DNA of 64,000 nucleotides from Marinitoga lauensis (GCF_004135675.1 NZ_QHLX01000006.1:1-64000), one strand, 5' to 3'; counted from the first letter of the stretch, positions 29,011 to 43,245 are shown. The notes: generated by a model from the letters alone, not told the origin. A program made the numbers and translations.

Positions 29011-31376
29011 GTGTTTCACACTTTAAAAAGTAAAATTATAACCTCTATAATATTGGTAATAGCTTTCATGGTTACATTCATTTTATTCATAAATAATAAT
29101 TCATTTGAAAAAATAATAGAAATTACCAATAACTCTTTTGATTCTATACTTTCCAATGTTTCAAAGAGTTTTGAATCAATGAAAAACGAAACTAATAACA
29201 TATTAAACACTGCTGTAAAATCCGAAACAGAGAATATGATTACAAATACTGAAAACTTTGTTCAAAAAAGCCTTAATGATTTTAATAAAAAAATTATTAA
29301 TGAATTAGCGTTAGAAGCGAGGAAATCAGCTATATCCGAAATTACAAAAAAGATTAATTCCAAAGAATCTTTTATTAAAAATAATATTCAAACATATATT
29401 TATAATTATGTAAAAAGCATTTCTATGCTACCTTCAATAAAAAATTTCTATGATCTATATGAATACGATCTTGGCTCTGCCGAATCTATTGCCAATGATA
29501 TTGGAACATTTTTATATCAACAAATAATAGTAATAATAAAGTTTTTAGCAAGTTCATTTTAACTTCTTACGATGGGGCAATATTAATAGATGTCGACTCA
29601 AATGGAGATATCTTATTTGATACTGGAGAATATATTGATGAAAAACTTTTTAATAAATTATCTTCTTTAAAAGAAAATCAAATTTCTATAGAAAATATTA
29701 ATTACAAGGATTATTCTTTTATTATTGGAATTCCTGTATATATTTCTGGTGATTTCAATGGTATCATCTTAATGAAAGGCAATTTTTTAAAACCTATAAA
29801 GTCCTTATTAACTGCTCCATCGAAAAATAGTTCTATATTTTTATTAAATGGCAATAATGATATTATTTATCCAGAATATGAAAAATCAAATTTGAATTTC
29901 AATTATGGAGTATTTGAAAAAGAGAATAATATTTATGCATTTAAAAAAATAGTAGTTAATGATATTGAATTTACATTATATATGAAGGCTCCTGTTTCTG
30001 ATTTTAAAAGCAATATTGATATAACAATTTCCAACTTATTATCAGAAAATTTAAAAGATATGAATAATAATTTCAAAGTTCAAAAAGAGCAAAGTTTGAA
30101 GAACTTTCAAAAAAGTTTAGACAATATAATACAAAAATATGAAAAAACTATTATTAATGTGGAAAAAGATATTAAATCTGAAACAATTACCGCAAAAGAA
30201 CATATAAAAAAGCAAAAGAGCGATATTTTTCAATTTATGTTATTTATTGGTATTGGATTTATCTTAATAGGAATATTTATTTCAATTATTCTTGGCAATA
30301 TTTTATCTAAAGGTATATTAACATTGAATACAACCCTTGATAAAGTAAAAAATGGTGATCTTAGAATTAATACTTCTCACACAGAAGACAAATCTGAAAT
30401 TGGAAAGATTAAAATTGCTGTAAATACAACTATTGGAGCTTTAAGAAATCTTGTAGGAAAGATTATTGAAACATCTAAAAATTTATCCTCTATTATCAGC
30501 TCATTGGGAAATATATCAAATATATTAACCAAAACATCAAATCAAATCCAGAACAACGTCGATAAAATCTCAGAAGATATTAATACAACTTCTGCTGCTA
30601 TTGAAGAGGTTTTAGCGGGTGCTGAAGATGTTGCTTCTCTTTCTAAAAATGTTTCCGATTTAACAAATGAAGTTGCTCAAAACTCTACAGAAGTCAGTAA
30701 AGATGCATCAAATGGAAAAGAGGATATTAAAAAAATCATTTCAGCTATCAATCTAATTACTGATGGGGTAATGGAAACAGCTACAAAAGTAAAGGACTTA
30801 AATATATTCACACAAAATATAGAAGAAATTGTCAATGATATCCTATCCATAGCAGAGCAAACCAATTTACTTGCATTAAATGCTGCAATTGAAGCAGCAA
30901 GAGCTGGAGAAGCCGGAAAGGGCTTTGCAGTGGTTGCCGATGAAATAAGAACGCTTGCTGAAGAAAGTAAAAATACTACTGATAAAATTGCAGAAATATT
31001 GCATTCAAACAAAGAATATGTCAGTGAAATAGATAAAAAAGTCGAACATGTAGTTAATGTATCTAAAGAAGCTAAATTAAATGTAGAAACTGTCGGAAAC
31101 AGACTTGAATCTATTTTAAATCAAATTGAAAATATTAACAACATGATTAACGATGTTGCTGAAATGTCTAATCATCAGAGTTCATCTGCAAATGAAATTT
31201 CAGATGCTGTTGCAAATGTTCACAATTTAATAGAAAATGTTGTAGAAAATATTAATAATATTTTCACTGATATAAATAAATTAGTAGATATCTCAGCAGA
31301 AGTTAATAATGATACTGCATCTCTTGAAAGTGTTGACAAAGAATTAACTTCTTTAATAAAAAAATTCAAAGTTTAA
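29011..31376 (+). CDS. Membrane methyl-accepting chemotaxis protein (one frameshift)
   Basis: About 789 residues. First membrane segment at residues 8-27 ([19 protein letters not shown]), a large helical periplasmic part, second membrane segment near 30236-30300 ([19 protein letters not shown]), a HAMP domain, and a signalling domain with [40 protein letters not shown] split around its tip. The frame breaks near 29520-29540 (QQIIVIIKF to [10 protein letters not shown]). GTG 29011 is the preferred start because AGGAG ends directly at ATG 29002. Transcribed with the NMT1-like protein, which may be its ligand carrier. Confidence 0.9.
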
Positions 31377-31409
31377 AAAAGCAACGGCCGTTTTTGGCCG
31401 TTGCTTTTT
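31376..31409. terminator. Bidirectional terminator between MCP and pgk-tpi
   Basis: AAAAAGCAACGGCC/GGCCGTTGCTTTTT arms around a six-base loop between convergent genes. Confidence 0.9.
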
Positions 31410-33374
31410 ACATTATTATATCTCTCATTATATCTGCTAATTCTATAAATGATTCCTTCAATGAAGCTCCACCAACTAATCCACCATCTATATTTGGTTT
31501 TGTGAACAATCCAAAATAATTATTTGGTTTTACACTTCCCCCATATAAGATAGTAATTGATTCTGCTGTTTCTTCATCATAAATTTCTGACAATAATTTT
31601 CTTATATATGCATGAACTTCTTCAGCTTGCTCTGGTGTTGCTACTTTACCTGTTCCAATTGCCCATACAGGTTCATAAGCAATAATCATTTTCTTAGCTT
31701 CATCTTTATCTAAACCGTTAAATCCTTCCTTTATCTGTCTTTCTATAACATTAAAGGTTAAATCTTTTTCTCTTTCTTCCAATTTTTCACCTATACAGAA
31801 AATCGGTGTTAATCCTTTTTCCAATGCTTTTTTTATTTTCTTGTTTATTATTTCATCTGTTTCACCAAAAATGTTTCTTCTTTCAGAATGACCTAATATA
31901 ACATATTCAACGCCTATAGCTTTTAACATATCAGCTGAAATTTCACCGGTATAAGCACCACTATCTTCAAAATACATATTTTGTGCGGATACTTTTATAT
32001 TGGTGCTTGTTGTTAAATCTACTGCTTTTTCTAAAGCCAAGAATGTAGGTGCAATTACAACTTCAAATTTCTTTTCTTTTCCAATATTAGCTGTTAATTT
32101 TGAAATAAATTCTGCAGCTTCAATATTTGTTTTATTCATTTTCCAATTACCAGCTAATATATATTTTCTACTATTTATTTTTTTTTTAGATGCAATACTT
32201 GCTATTCCTGGTAATTCTTTACCTTCTAAAAATTCCAATGAAGCTCCTCCACCTGTTGAAACGTGAGAAACCTTTCTTTCAAGTCCAAATAACTCTATTG
32301 CTGCGGCACTATCTCCACCACCAATTATTGTTGTTGCACCTTCTTCTGTAATATCTGCAACCATCATTGCAACTTCCTTTGTTCCTGTTGCAAAATCTTC
32401 TATTTCAAAAACGCCCATAGGACCATTCCATACTACTGTTTTTGCTCCATTTAATTCATCTTTAAATAATTCTATACTTTCTGGACCAATATCTAAACCC
32501 ATCCAACCATTTTCTATTCCATCATCTATCTTTACAACTTTCTTTTCAACACCAGCTTCTAATTTTTGTGCAATAATTGCATCAACTGGAAGAACGATTT
32601 CTACTCCTTTTTCATTTGCTTTTTCTAATAATTCTTTTGCTAAATCAACCTTATCTTCTTCAAATCTTGAAGAACCAATTTCTTTACCTAAAGCTTTTAA
32701 AAAAGTAAACATCATAGCTCCGCCAATTAAAATTTTATCTGCTTTTTCTAATAAATTATTTATAACTCCAATTTTATCAGAAACTTTAGCTCCCCTAAAA
32801 TTACAACATATGGTTTTTCTGGATTTGCTGTTGCTTTTGATAGGAATTTAATTTCTTTTTCCATTAAAAATCCTGCTACACTTGGTATAAATTGAGCAAC
32901 ACCAACATTTGAAGCATGTGCTCTATGAGCTGTTCCAAAAGCATCATTAACATGAATATCTGCTAATTCTGCCCATTGTTTTGCTAATTCTGGATCATTC
33001 TTTGTTTCACCCTTCATATATCTTGTATTTTCTAATAACAACACTTCACCTTCATTTAATTCTTCTACTGCCTTTTTTACATTTTCTCCAACTACTTCTG
33101 GAACAAATTTTACTTCTTGATTCAACAACTCCCCTAATCTTTCTGCTACTGGCTTTAAAGAGAATTCTGGCTTTGGCTCGCCTTTTGGTCTTCCTAAATG
33201 AGATAATAGGATAACTTTTGCACCTTCATTTAAAACATGTTTTATTGTTGGTAATGCTGCTTTTATCCTTTTATCATTTGTAATAACTCCGTCTTTCATT
33301 GGAACATTAAAATCTACTCTCATTATTACCTTTTTTCCTTTTAAATTTAAATCCTTAATTGTCATTTTTTCCAT
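31408..33374 (-). CDS. Phosphoglycerate kinase-triosephosphate isomerase fusion (one frameshift)
   Basis: Bifunctional glycolytic enzyme, about 655 residues. The PGK part has [31 protein letters not shown] and the nucleotide motif [10 protein letters not shown]. The TIM part begins near residue 405 at [11 protein letters not shown] and carries GHSERR and [11 protein letters not shown] (catalytic Glu). The frame breaks at the four-C run 32792-32795; restoring one base reads [20 protein letters not shown] fusion is a known Thermotogota trait. Start ATG 33374 has a GGGGGAG site. It is downstream of gap, separated by a hairpin. Confidence 0.95.
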
Positions 33375-33410
33375 TGTTTTTCTCCCCCTTTATCAAATTA
33401 TTTTCATTTC

Positions 33411-33438
33411 AAAAAAGGGGACTAAAAAGCCCCCTTTA
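33411..33438 (-). terminator. Intercistronic hairpin between gap and pgk-tpi
   Basis: AAAGGGGG and CCCCTTTTTT arms around CTTTTTAGT on the minus strand. Could be a partial terminator or mRNA-processing site that sets a different level for gap and pgk-tpi. Confidence 0.6.
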
Positions 33439-33446
33439 CTATTTTA

Positions 33447-34451
<1,005 letters not shown>

Positions 34452-34578
34452 TTAACAACACCTCCTGATTTATGATAAATTGTTATTTTTTTCTCTAAGT
34501 ATATTATATACCTCATATTTAAAGGTTATATTTTGCATTTTTAAAGTTTTATAGTTGATTATATTTAAATATTGTTAA

Positions 34579-34962
34579 TTATATACCTAAATTTAATCCG
34601 CCTAAATATTTTTGTGATATTTTTTCTGTTTCTTCTTCCTTATATTTTTTAGCCTTTTCTATAGCTTCATTTGTTGCGGCAATAATCATATCTTTTATTA
34701 TCTCAAATTCCTCATCTGCTAGCTCTTCAGAAATAACGATATCTTTTACTCTTAAATCACCTGTCACTATTACTTTAACAACACCGCCACCGCTTGTTGC
34801 GTCAAATTCTTTTATTGAAAGTTCTGCTTCAAAGGATTTTAATTCCTGTTCCATTAATTCTTGAGTTTTCTGTGCTTCTTGCATTAATTTCATTATGTCA
34901 TTTTTTTTACCGCCAGAAGATTTTAAACTTCTTCCGCCTAAACCTCTTATTTTTTTAGCCAT
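34579..34962 (-). CDS. YbaB/EbfC-family nucleoid-associated protein
   Basis: Small DNA-binding protein of 127 residues. The family core is visible: MKLMQEAQKTQELMEQELKSFEAEL (long helix), then SGGGVVKVIVTGDLRVKDIVISEEL (beta hairpin), and a final helical part. It carries an unusual basic Gly/Ser-rich N-terminus (KKIRGLGGRSLKSSGGKK) not in the E. coli protein. Start has a GAGGGG site. Usually near dnaX-recR, but that is not the case here. Acts as a dimer on DNA. Confidence 0.88.
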   Translation of the reverse strand: MAKKIRGLGGRSLKSSGGKKNDIMKLMQEAQKTQELMEQELKSFEAELSIKEFDATSGGGVVKVIVTGDLRVKDIVISEELADEEFEIIKDMIIAATNEAIEKAKKYKEEETEKISQKYLGGLNLGI

Positions 34963-35119
34963 TTCTTTCCCCTCTCTTTTTTTATTTATTTTATTAAATA
35001 TAGTCTATTACCTGTTATCAGTTATATTATACCATAAATCTCAAATTTTAACGATTATGTCTAAATAAATTAAAAAATCGCTTTCTCTTATGAAAAATTT
35101 TTCATATTTTATTTATAAC

Positions 35120-35146
35120 AAAAAAGCTGCCTCGCAAGAGGCAGCC
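35120..35146 (-). terminator. Terminator after groEL
   Basis: GCTGCCTC/GAGGCAGC arms around a GCAA-type loop, followed by six Ts on the minus strand. Confidence 0.88.
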
Positions 35147-35160
35147 TGGATTATTTTTTA

Positions 35161-37062
<1,902 letters not shown>

Positions 37063-37100
37063 TCAAATCACCTCCTTATTTAATTTTTAATTTTTATTTT

Positions 37101-37127
37101 TTAGCAGTCAATATACCCGAGTGCTAA
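37101..37127. promoter_or_regulatory. CIRCE operator (HrcA site) of groESL
   Basis: TTAGCAGTC, nine bases, GAGTGCTAA. This differs from the CIRCE consensus TTAGCACTC-N9-GAGTGCTAA at one position. It lies about 40 bases before groES, overlapping the likely promoter, so HrcA-mediated heat-shock control is expected. Confidence 0.93.
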
Positions 37128-37245
37128 TTTCCATTGATATGATACCCTTTCTTGAAAAAATATTCAAGTTTGATTATTACTAATTATAACTTATTAATGA
37201 AAATTATTTGCATTTATAGCTTAAATTCTCATTTTTTCTTTATAT

Positions 37246-37518
37246 TTATTTTTTTGTCCAAATTATTTCATTATTTCTATCATCATATATTTCATTTATA
37301 TCTTCTGGAACAGTTAAGTCCTCAGAATATTTCTTTAAAACTTCAATAATTAAATCTTTAGGTAATGATGATATTACCCATAAATCACTTAATAAAATTC
37401 TCTTGTCATTTTTCACTGGAGCTTTTATTATTGAACTTTCTATAGCTTTTAAGAATATCGATAAATCTTCTTCTTTATAAAATCCTTTACCAGTATCTGC
37501 ACCATAATTAATAGGCAT
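37246..37518 (-). CDS. Hypothetical protein, 90 residues
   Basis: Not recognised. Acidic, mixed alpha/beta protein (KEEDLSIFLKAIESS, ILLSDLWVISSLPKDLIIEVLKKY) without a signal peptide, membrane span or cysteine. AAAGGAGGGAG supports the ATG at 37518. It stands alone between the lacI-type gene and groES. N-terminal INYGADTGKGFYKEED could be an extended binding loop. Confidence 0.65.
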   Translation of the reverse strand: MPINYGADTGKGFYKEEDLSIFLKAIESSIIKAPVKNDKRILLSDLWVISSLPKDLIIEVLKKYSEDLTVPEDINEIYDDRNNEIIWTKK

Positions 37519-37620
37519 TCTTTCTCCCTCCTTTTTTCCTTATAGAATTTATTTATTACTATCAGTTACATTATATCATTGATAAATTTCTATTTAATTA
37601 AAAATAATTATAAACACACA

Positions 37621-37647
37621 AAAACCAGGGAGGATTCCCTGGTTTTT
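37621..37647 (-). terminator. Terminator of the sugar-transport operon
   Basis: AAAACCAGGG/CCCTGGTTTTT arms around AGGATT, just after the stop of the lacI-type gene on the minus strand. Confidence 0.85.
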
Positions 37648-37659
37648 GTATTTAAAATA

Positions 37660-38637
37660 CTATCTTGTACTCTTTCTTTTTACAAATTCAGTATATAAAG
37701 AAATTCTTACTGGATGCGTATTTTCATTTAACATCAACTCATATAATCTTTTAAAAGCCATATTTCCCATTTCTTGCTTAAAAACTTTTACTGTAGTTAA
37801 AGATGGTTTATATTTTTTCGCCCTTGGTATATCATCAAATCCTATAATAGATATATCATCTGGTATTTTTATATTATATTTTTTCAATTCGTCCATTATT
37901 CTAATTGCAGTCATATCATTCGATGCGAATATTGCCTCTGGAATTTCAGTTTCTATTATCTTTTTCAATACGATATCTATATTATTATTGATATCATCAT
38001 ATTCATAATATACAGGAGTTAATCCAGCAGAAATCATCGCCTCTGTATAACCATTATATCTGCTTTTAAACCCATATGAATTCAATGGACCATGGATGTG
38101 AACTATATGCTTCATACCTTTTTTAATCAAATAATTTACAGCATAAAAAGCACCCGTAAAACTATCGGGAGAAATACTATCTATCTTTTCACCTAAAATA
38201 TAATGATCCAATAAAATTATGGGTTTTTTAAAAATTTTATAATTATTCAAAATTTCTTTTGTAACATCACCACCAATAAGAATATATCCATCATATCCTT
38301 TTTCTGGACTCTCTAATAAAATTTCTTTTACATTTATCCCATAAATAGTTGCCATACCTTTTATCTCTTTTAGAATAATTCCATAAAATTGGCCTATTTC
38401 ATCGTTAGAATCCTTTATTAATTCCATTCTTTTACTAAGACTTATAGCTATTCTAAATTGTTTTTTACTATGAGCTAAAGCTTTAGCTGAAAATTGTGGT
38501 CTAAATCCTAGTTTTTCTATTGCGTATAAAACTTTCGCTCTTGTTTCTTCGTTAACTTTTGCACTATTATTAATAACCCTCGATACAGTTGCTTTAGATA
38601 CTCCAGCTAATCTGGCAACATCATTTATTGTCGCCAT
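37660..38637 (-). CDS. LacI-family transcriptional repressor
   Basis: About 325 residues. N-terminal helix-turn-helix ATINDVARLAGVSKATVSRVINNSAKV with the hinge LGFRPQFSAKALA, then a periplasmic-binding-type effector domain ending IIGFDDIPRAKKYKPSLTTV. ATG 38637 has the best spacing to GGAG; 38640 is an alternative. It is the last gene of an operon with a glycosyltransferase and a sugar ABC transporter. A LacI-type palindrome lies over the promoter of the first gene, 44577-44590, which suggests it controls its own operon. The inducer sugar is unknown. Confidence 0.93.
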   Translation of the reverse strand: MATINDVARLAGVSKATVSRVINNSAKVNEETRAKVLYAIEKLGFRPQFSAKALAHSKKQFRIAISLSKRMELIKDSNDEIGQFYGIILKEIKGMATIYGINVKEILLESPEKGYDGYILIGGDVTKEILNNYKIFKKPIILLDHYILGEKIDSISPDSFTGAFYAVNYLIKKGMKHIVHIHGPLNSYGFKSRYNGYTEAMISAGLTPVYYEYDDINNNIDIVLKKIIETEIPEAIFASNDMTAIRIMDELKKYNIKIPDDISIIGFDDIPRAKKYKPSLTTVKVFKQEMGNMAFKRLYELMLNENTHPVRISLYTEFVKRKSTR

Positions 38638-38648
38638 CATTCCACTCC

Positions 38649-39952
38649 TCACGAACTGAATATAATTTCCTTTATTATTCTTTTTAATGTTTCAAAACTA
38701 AATTCCTTTTTTCCAATTTCAAAATTTTTATTTACAATGTTATAATATTTTTCTCTATCAAATAAAATTTCAATACTCTTTTCTGACGCTTTTTCTAAAA
38801 CACTTTCATTTATTTCTATAAAACTTCCATTTCTATTATATTTATTCCCTAAATTTACATATTCCAAACCTGAAGACTTAATATCACTTAAAAATATTTC
38901 ATATTCGAATAAAATCACAGGTCTTTTAACTATAATTGCTTCAAGTAATTGATTCCCCACCCTTCCAATATTGATGGATATGTAATTATATCAGAAATAT
39001 TATACAAATCCCAAAAACTCCAAATTCCTTTTTCTACAGATTTATACATATCAATTATTTTAACATTCATATTTTTTGCCTTTTCATAAAGCTCATTTTT
39101 ATATTTCTCATCTTCACACATACCTGAAAAAACTAAATAAATATTTCCATCAAATATCTTTCCATTATATAATTTTTTTCCAATAAAATCTCTTATTTTT
39201 AATTGTACTTTATTTATAAGATCTATTGCCAATTCAATAGCTTTTCGTCTTGTTATCCGCGTTGCTTGAAGGAATACCACACTTCCTTCAGAAATACCAA
39301 ATTGTTTCCTTATTCTTTCATTTAATTTTTCACTCATTTCAAAAGGTTTATCAAAATCCATAACATTAGGAACTACTATAGCTTTTATGTTTTTCCTTTT
39401 TAAAACTTCTTCTTTAGCAATTGTATTAATTACCATATGTTTAATGTTTTCACCTGTCGGAGGACAGTATTCCCATAACAAATTCATAATTTTTTTCGAT
39501 GTTGCGTTCAAAAAATATTCTCTTTCCCACCAGAAATCATGATGATGGGAAATAAATATTTTATCTGGATGTGCTTTTGAAAATTCATATAAAGCTATAG
39601 CAACAGGCAAATATGCTCCTAATGACCAGATATTATTTGGAAATATTACATCGTAATTAATTAGTTTTTGATTAAATATTTCCACTATCTCTTTACTTTT
39701 TTCCATTATGAAATTTAGTAATTCATCTTCAGTAAAATTTTCTAATTTTTCAAATGCATTCTTATTAATCAATCTAAATTCTGGAATTTCAAATCCTATT
39801 TTTTTAATATTTAAATCTACTCCTTTATTGTTATTGCCAGCTACAATATCCACTTTATGCCCCATTTCTTCTAATACTTTTTTCCATTTTTCCATTTCAA
39901 GCGAAACACCATCCATTAACCCTCCACGATAATGTAATAACGCCATATTCAT
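38649..39952 (-). CDS. GT4-like glycosyltransferase (one frameshift)
   Basis: Retaining glycosyltransferase of about 434 residues. N-terminus MNMALLHYRGGLMDGVSLEMEKWKKVLEEMGHKV holds the acceptor-side Gly loop; the C-terminal domain has the sugar-nucleotide motif YPSILEGWGNQLLEA with the EX7E-type glutamates. The frame breaks at the four-C run 38955-38958, and one base joins EGWG to NQLLEA. Located in a sugar-uptake operon. It could be a synthase or a phosphorolytic enzyme acting on an imported disaccharide, or make a compatible solute such as glucosylglycerate derivatives; this is inference. Confidence 0.85.
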
Positions 39953-39956
39953 ATTT

Positions 39957-41051
39957 TCATCCCCTAATTCTTTTTTCTGTTTCTATATCAAAAAGCATAA
40001 TTCTATCCTCATCAAAACTAATGTTAATAACATCATTTGCTTTGTATTTAGGAAATGATGGAGCAACTATTTTAACTATTTGATCACCAATTTCAAGGGC
40101 TACTATTTGATGCGATCCCTGTGGCTCAACAACTAATATTTTTTCAGTGAAATATGAGTTTTCTCTATTTTCAACTATTTCAAAACTTTCTGGTCTAATC
40201 CCCAATATCACCTGATTCTTATTATAATTATTTAATAAATTTTTTATTTTATTTGGCAATGCAAATTCTAAATTTTCATTAAATACTTTAAGTTGATTAT
40301 TTTCATGTTTTATATTCATTTTAAAAAAATTAGTAGGGGGTGTTCCAATAAAACCCGCAACAAAAACATTTTCACTATCAAAATATACTTCATCTGGCGT
40401 ACCAACCTGTTCGATATGCCCATTTCTCATTACAACAATTCTATCTGCCATCGATAATGCTTCTGATTGATCATGCGTAACAAAAATTGTAGTTGCTCCT
40501 GTTTTACTATGAATTGCTTTTAATTCCGTTCTCATTTTCACTCTAAGTTTTGCATCAAGATTTGAAAGTGGCTCATCCATAAGGAATATTTTTGGTTTAA
40601 CAGCTAATGCACGGGCTAATGCAACTCTTTGCCTTTGCCCTCCTGATAATTGTCTGGGATATCTCTCAAGATATTCTTCTATTTTAACCATAGCTGCAAC
40701 TTCTCTAACCACAGTATCTATATTTTCTTTTGGCTCTTTTTTTAATCTTAATGGAAAAGCTATATTTTCATAAACAGTCATATGCGGCCATACAGCATAA
40801 CTTTGAAAAACCATACTAACTTCTCTTTTTCTTGGCTCCAAATAGGTTACATCATTACCATCTATTATTACCTGTCCTTCTGTAACTTCTTCTAACCCAG
40901 CAATCATACGCAATGTTGTTGTTTTTCCACAACCTGATGGTCCAAGAAAAACAATAAATTCTCCCTCATTTACTTTTAAATTTACATTCTTTGCGCCCCA
41001 TATATTTTTCCCATATCTTTTAGAAAGTTTAATAAGTTCTAATGTGGCCAT
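39957..41051 (-). CDS. Sugar ABC transporter ATPase (UgpC/MsmK type)
   Basis: Energising subunit of 364 residues. Walker A GPSGCGKTTTLRM, Q-loop VFQSYAVWPHM, signature LSGGQRQRVALARAL, Walker B IFLMDEPLSNLDAKLR and H-loop VTHDQSEAL are all present. The C-terminal regulatory domain (about residues 240-364) contains VILGIRPESFEIV, typical of carbohydrate ABC ATPases. Intact frame, AAGGAGAG start site. Partner of the two permeases and the binding protein in the same operon. Confidence 0.96.
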   Translation of the reverse strand: MATLELIKLSKRYGKNIWGAKNVNLKVNEGEFIVFLGPSGCGKTTTLRMIAGLEEVTEGQVIIDGNDVTYLEPRKREVSMVFQSYAVWPHMTVYENIAFPLRLKKEPKENIDTVVREVAAMVKIEEYLERYPRQLSGGQRQRVALARALAVKPKIFLMDEPLSNLDAKLRVKMRTELKAIHSKTGATTIFVTHDQSEALSMADRIVVMRNGHIEQVGTPDEVYFDSENVFVAGFIGTPPTNFFKMNIKHENNQLKVFNENLEFALPNKIKNLLNNYNKNQVILGIRPESFEIVENRENSYFTEKILVVEPQGSHQIVALEIGDQIVKIVAPSFPKYKANDVINISFDEDRIMLFDIETEKRIRG

Positions 41052-41082
41052 ATCTCATCTCTCCTTATTTTTATTCTTATTT

Positions 41083-42376
41083 TCATACTCTCACTCCACC
41101 CCACATCTGAAGTATATAACGTCTTATTATAAGCGTAAAAATTACTGCTGGTAATGCCAGAGAGACTCCACCTGCTGCACTTAAGTTTATTAAACCTTTA
41201 GCCCTACTAAAGTCTGATAAACAACTACTGGAAAAGTTGGATTAAATTGAGTTAGAACTATTGCCTGTGCTGTTTCTGCCCAACTACCAATAAATGCATA
41301 CATAGCACTTGCAGCAAGACCAGGTAATGCTAAAGGAAGTGTTATTTTTATAAATGCACCAAATCTCGAAGTGCCAAATATCATAGCTGCTTCTTCCAAT
41401 TCAACAGAAATTCCCATAAATATACTTGCAGTAATCCAGATAGTCATTCCTATTTGTCCAACAGAATATACAAGAGATAAGCCTATTGGTTTATCATAAA
41501 ACCCATGTTTATTAATATGATAACCATTGGCATTGCTATAGAAATACCTGGAAACATACGTACAAATAAAACACTTAACTTGAGCCAATTTTTACCTTTA
41601 AAATAATATCTTGCAAAGGCATATCCAGCCATTCCGCCTATTGTTAAAGATATTAAAACAGTAAGAACTGCCACTTCAATACTTCTTATTAAAGCTGGAA
41701 TAGCATCACTGGTTACCCTAAAAAATGTCACGTAATTATCAAATAACTTTTTAGGAACAGTAAAATGCACAGTACCAAGTTTATCAAAATCTTTTTCAAC
41801 CTCTTCAATCCTTTTTTCCACTTTTTCTATTTCTTCGTTCTTCTCATTAATAGTTTCTTTTATTTGTTTTATTAAATCATCCATGCCACCTATTTTCTGA
41901 GCCATTTCAAGCTTTTCCATCAATCGTCCTACTTCAACATTCAAAGTATTTTGCTTTTTTATCAATTCAGTTTTTTCTGAAATTATTTGTCTTAATTTAT
42001 CAGAATTTTTTCTGAAATTTCTTTTAATTTTTTAACTGTTTTTCAAATAATTCTTCTTTTATTACACTATTTGTTTTTCTTCTTATAAACGTTTGAAGTT
42101 CTTCGAATTTATTCGTTTCAAGTAAAGTTACATATATTTTTTTCGAAGGACTATAAACCCTATAATATATTTATTATCATTTGAAGCCTCAAGGCGAAAA
42201 TGATTGAAGAATGATGGTATTAATCGAGTAGGCCAATCATACGCTTCTTGATCAGACATTAAAGATATAGTAACAAGAAAATATATAGGAGTAATTATAA
42301 TCAAAATTATTCCTGTAACTACTATATAAAATAATGTTGTATATAGTATTTTTTTATATGATTTACTTTTGTACAT
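41083..42376 (-). CDS. MalG-like sugar ABC permease with coiled-coil insertion (several frameshifts)
   Basis: Inner-membrane permease; repaired length about 430 residues against the usual 280. The first membrane segment (LFYIVVTGIILIIITPIYFLV) is followed by about 160 residues outside the membrane, most of it coiled coil (KQIKETINEKNEEIEKVEKRIEEVEKDF). Then the normal MalG core follows with the EAA loop LEEAAMIFGTSRFGAFIKITLPLALP and ends YILQMWGGVRV. Breaks lie near 42140, 42030, 41510 and 41205; each is repaired by one base. GGGAGGAAATATAA supports the ATG. Pairs with the upstream MalF-like permease. Confidence 0.85.
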
Positions 42377-43245
42377 TTATATTTCCTCCCTTTCGAAGGC
42401 CCAGAAACTTTTAAATAAATTATTGAAACTATGGACACTATTATAGAAACTATAACCGAATAAGCAAGAGCTACTCTATAAAAACCAAGAACCTGTTTTT
42501 TATAAAAAACAACTTCTTCTAAAAGAACTGGTATTCTTCTATAACCATATATCATTACAATAATTAACCACACTTGAATGGCTGAAATTATTCTTAAAAT
42601 TAATGCTGTTTGAATGCTGGATTTTAACATTGGCATTGTTATTTTTTTCAAAACTGTAAATTTTGTACCACCAAAAATATATCCCGCTTCAATTGAATCT
42701 TTCGGAATACTCTGTAATCCAGCCAATAATATAACCATCATAAAAGGGATAACCTGCCAGGCATCAATCAATATAATTAACATTAATGACTGAAAATCAT
42801 TTCCAGCTAAAAATAAAATTTTATGATTGGCATCAATTATACCAAAATGATATAAAATACTATTTATCCAACCATACGAAGCAAAACCACTTGACCACAT
42901 GGCACCAACAGCTACTGCTGGTAATGCCATAGGAATAAGTGATATAGATAATAAAATTTGAGATCCTTTAAATTTTTTATTTATAATTAGCGCCAGAGAT
43001 AGTGCTATAAGAAATTCTAAAGTTACTGAAATTACAACAAAAATAGTAGTATTAAATACAGCTTGTTTAAAAAATGGATCTTTAAAAATATATATATAAT
43101 TATTTAAAGTAAAAATATTACTTTCATCAAAAAAACTATATATTATTGCTGTTAAAACAGGTCTAAACCAAAAAATTATATAAAATAATATAGTCGGAGT
43201 AATCAAAAGATATGGAACCCATTTTTTTTCCAGTGTATTTTTCAA
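42377..43245 (-). CDS. MalF-like sugar ABC permease (frameshift at the 3' end)
   Basis: Inner-membrane permease of about 289 residues with six membrane segments and the EAA loop SIEAGYIFGGTKFTVLKKITMPML. Translation as given runs past the true end (SKGRKYKCTK...); restoring one G gives SGPSKGEEI-stop, just before the MalG ATG. The start is uncertain: GTG 43254 and ATG 43251 lie too close to GGAG, so TTG 43245 with eight-base spacing is preferred. Third subunit of the sugar importer. Confidence 0.88.
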
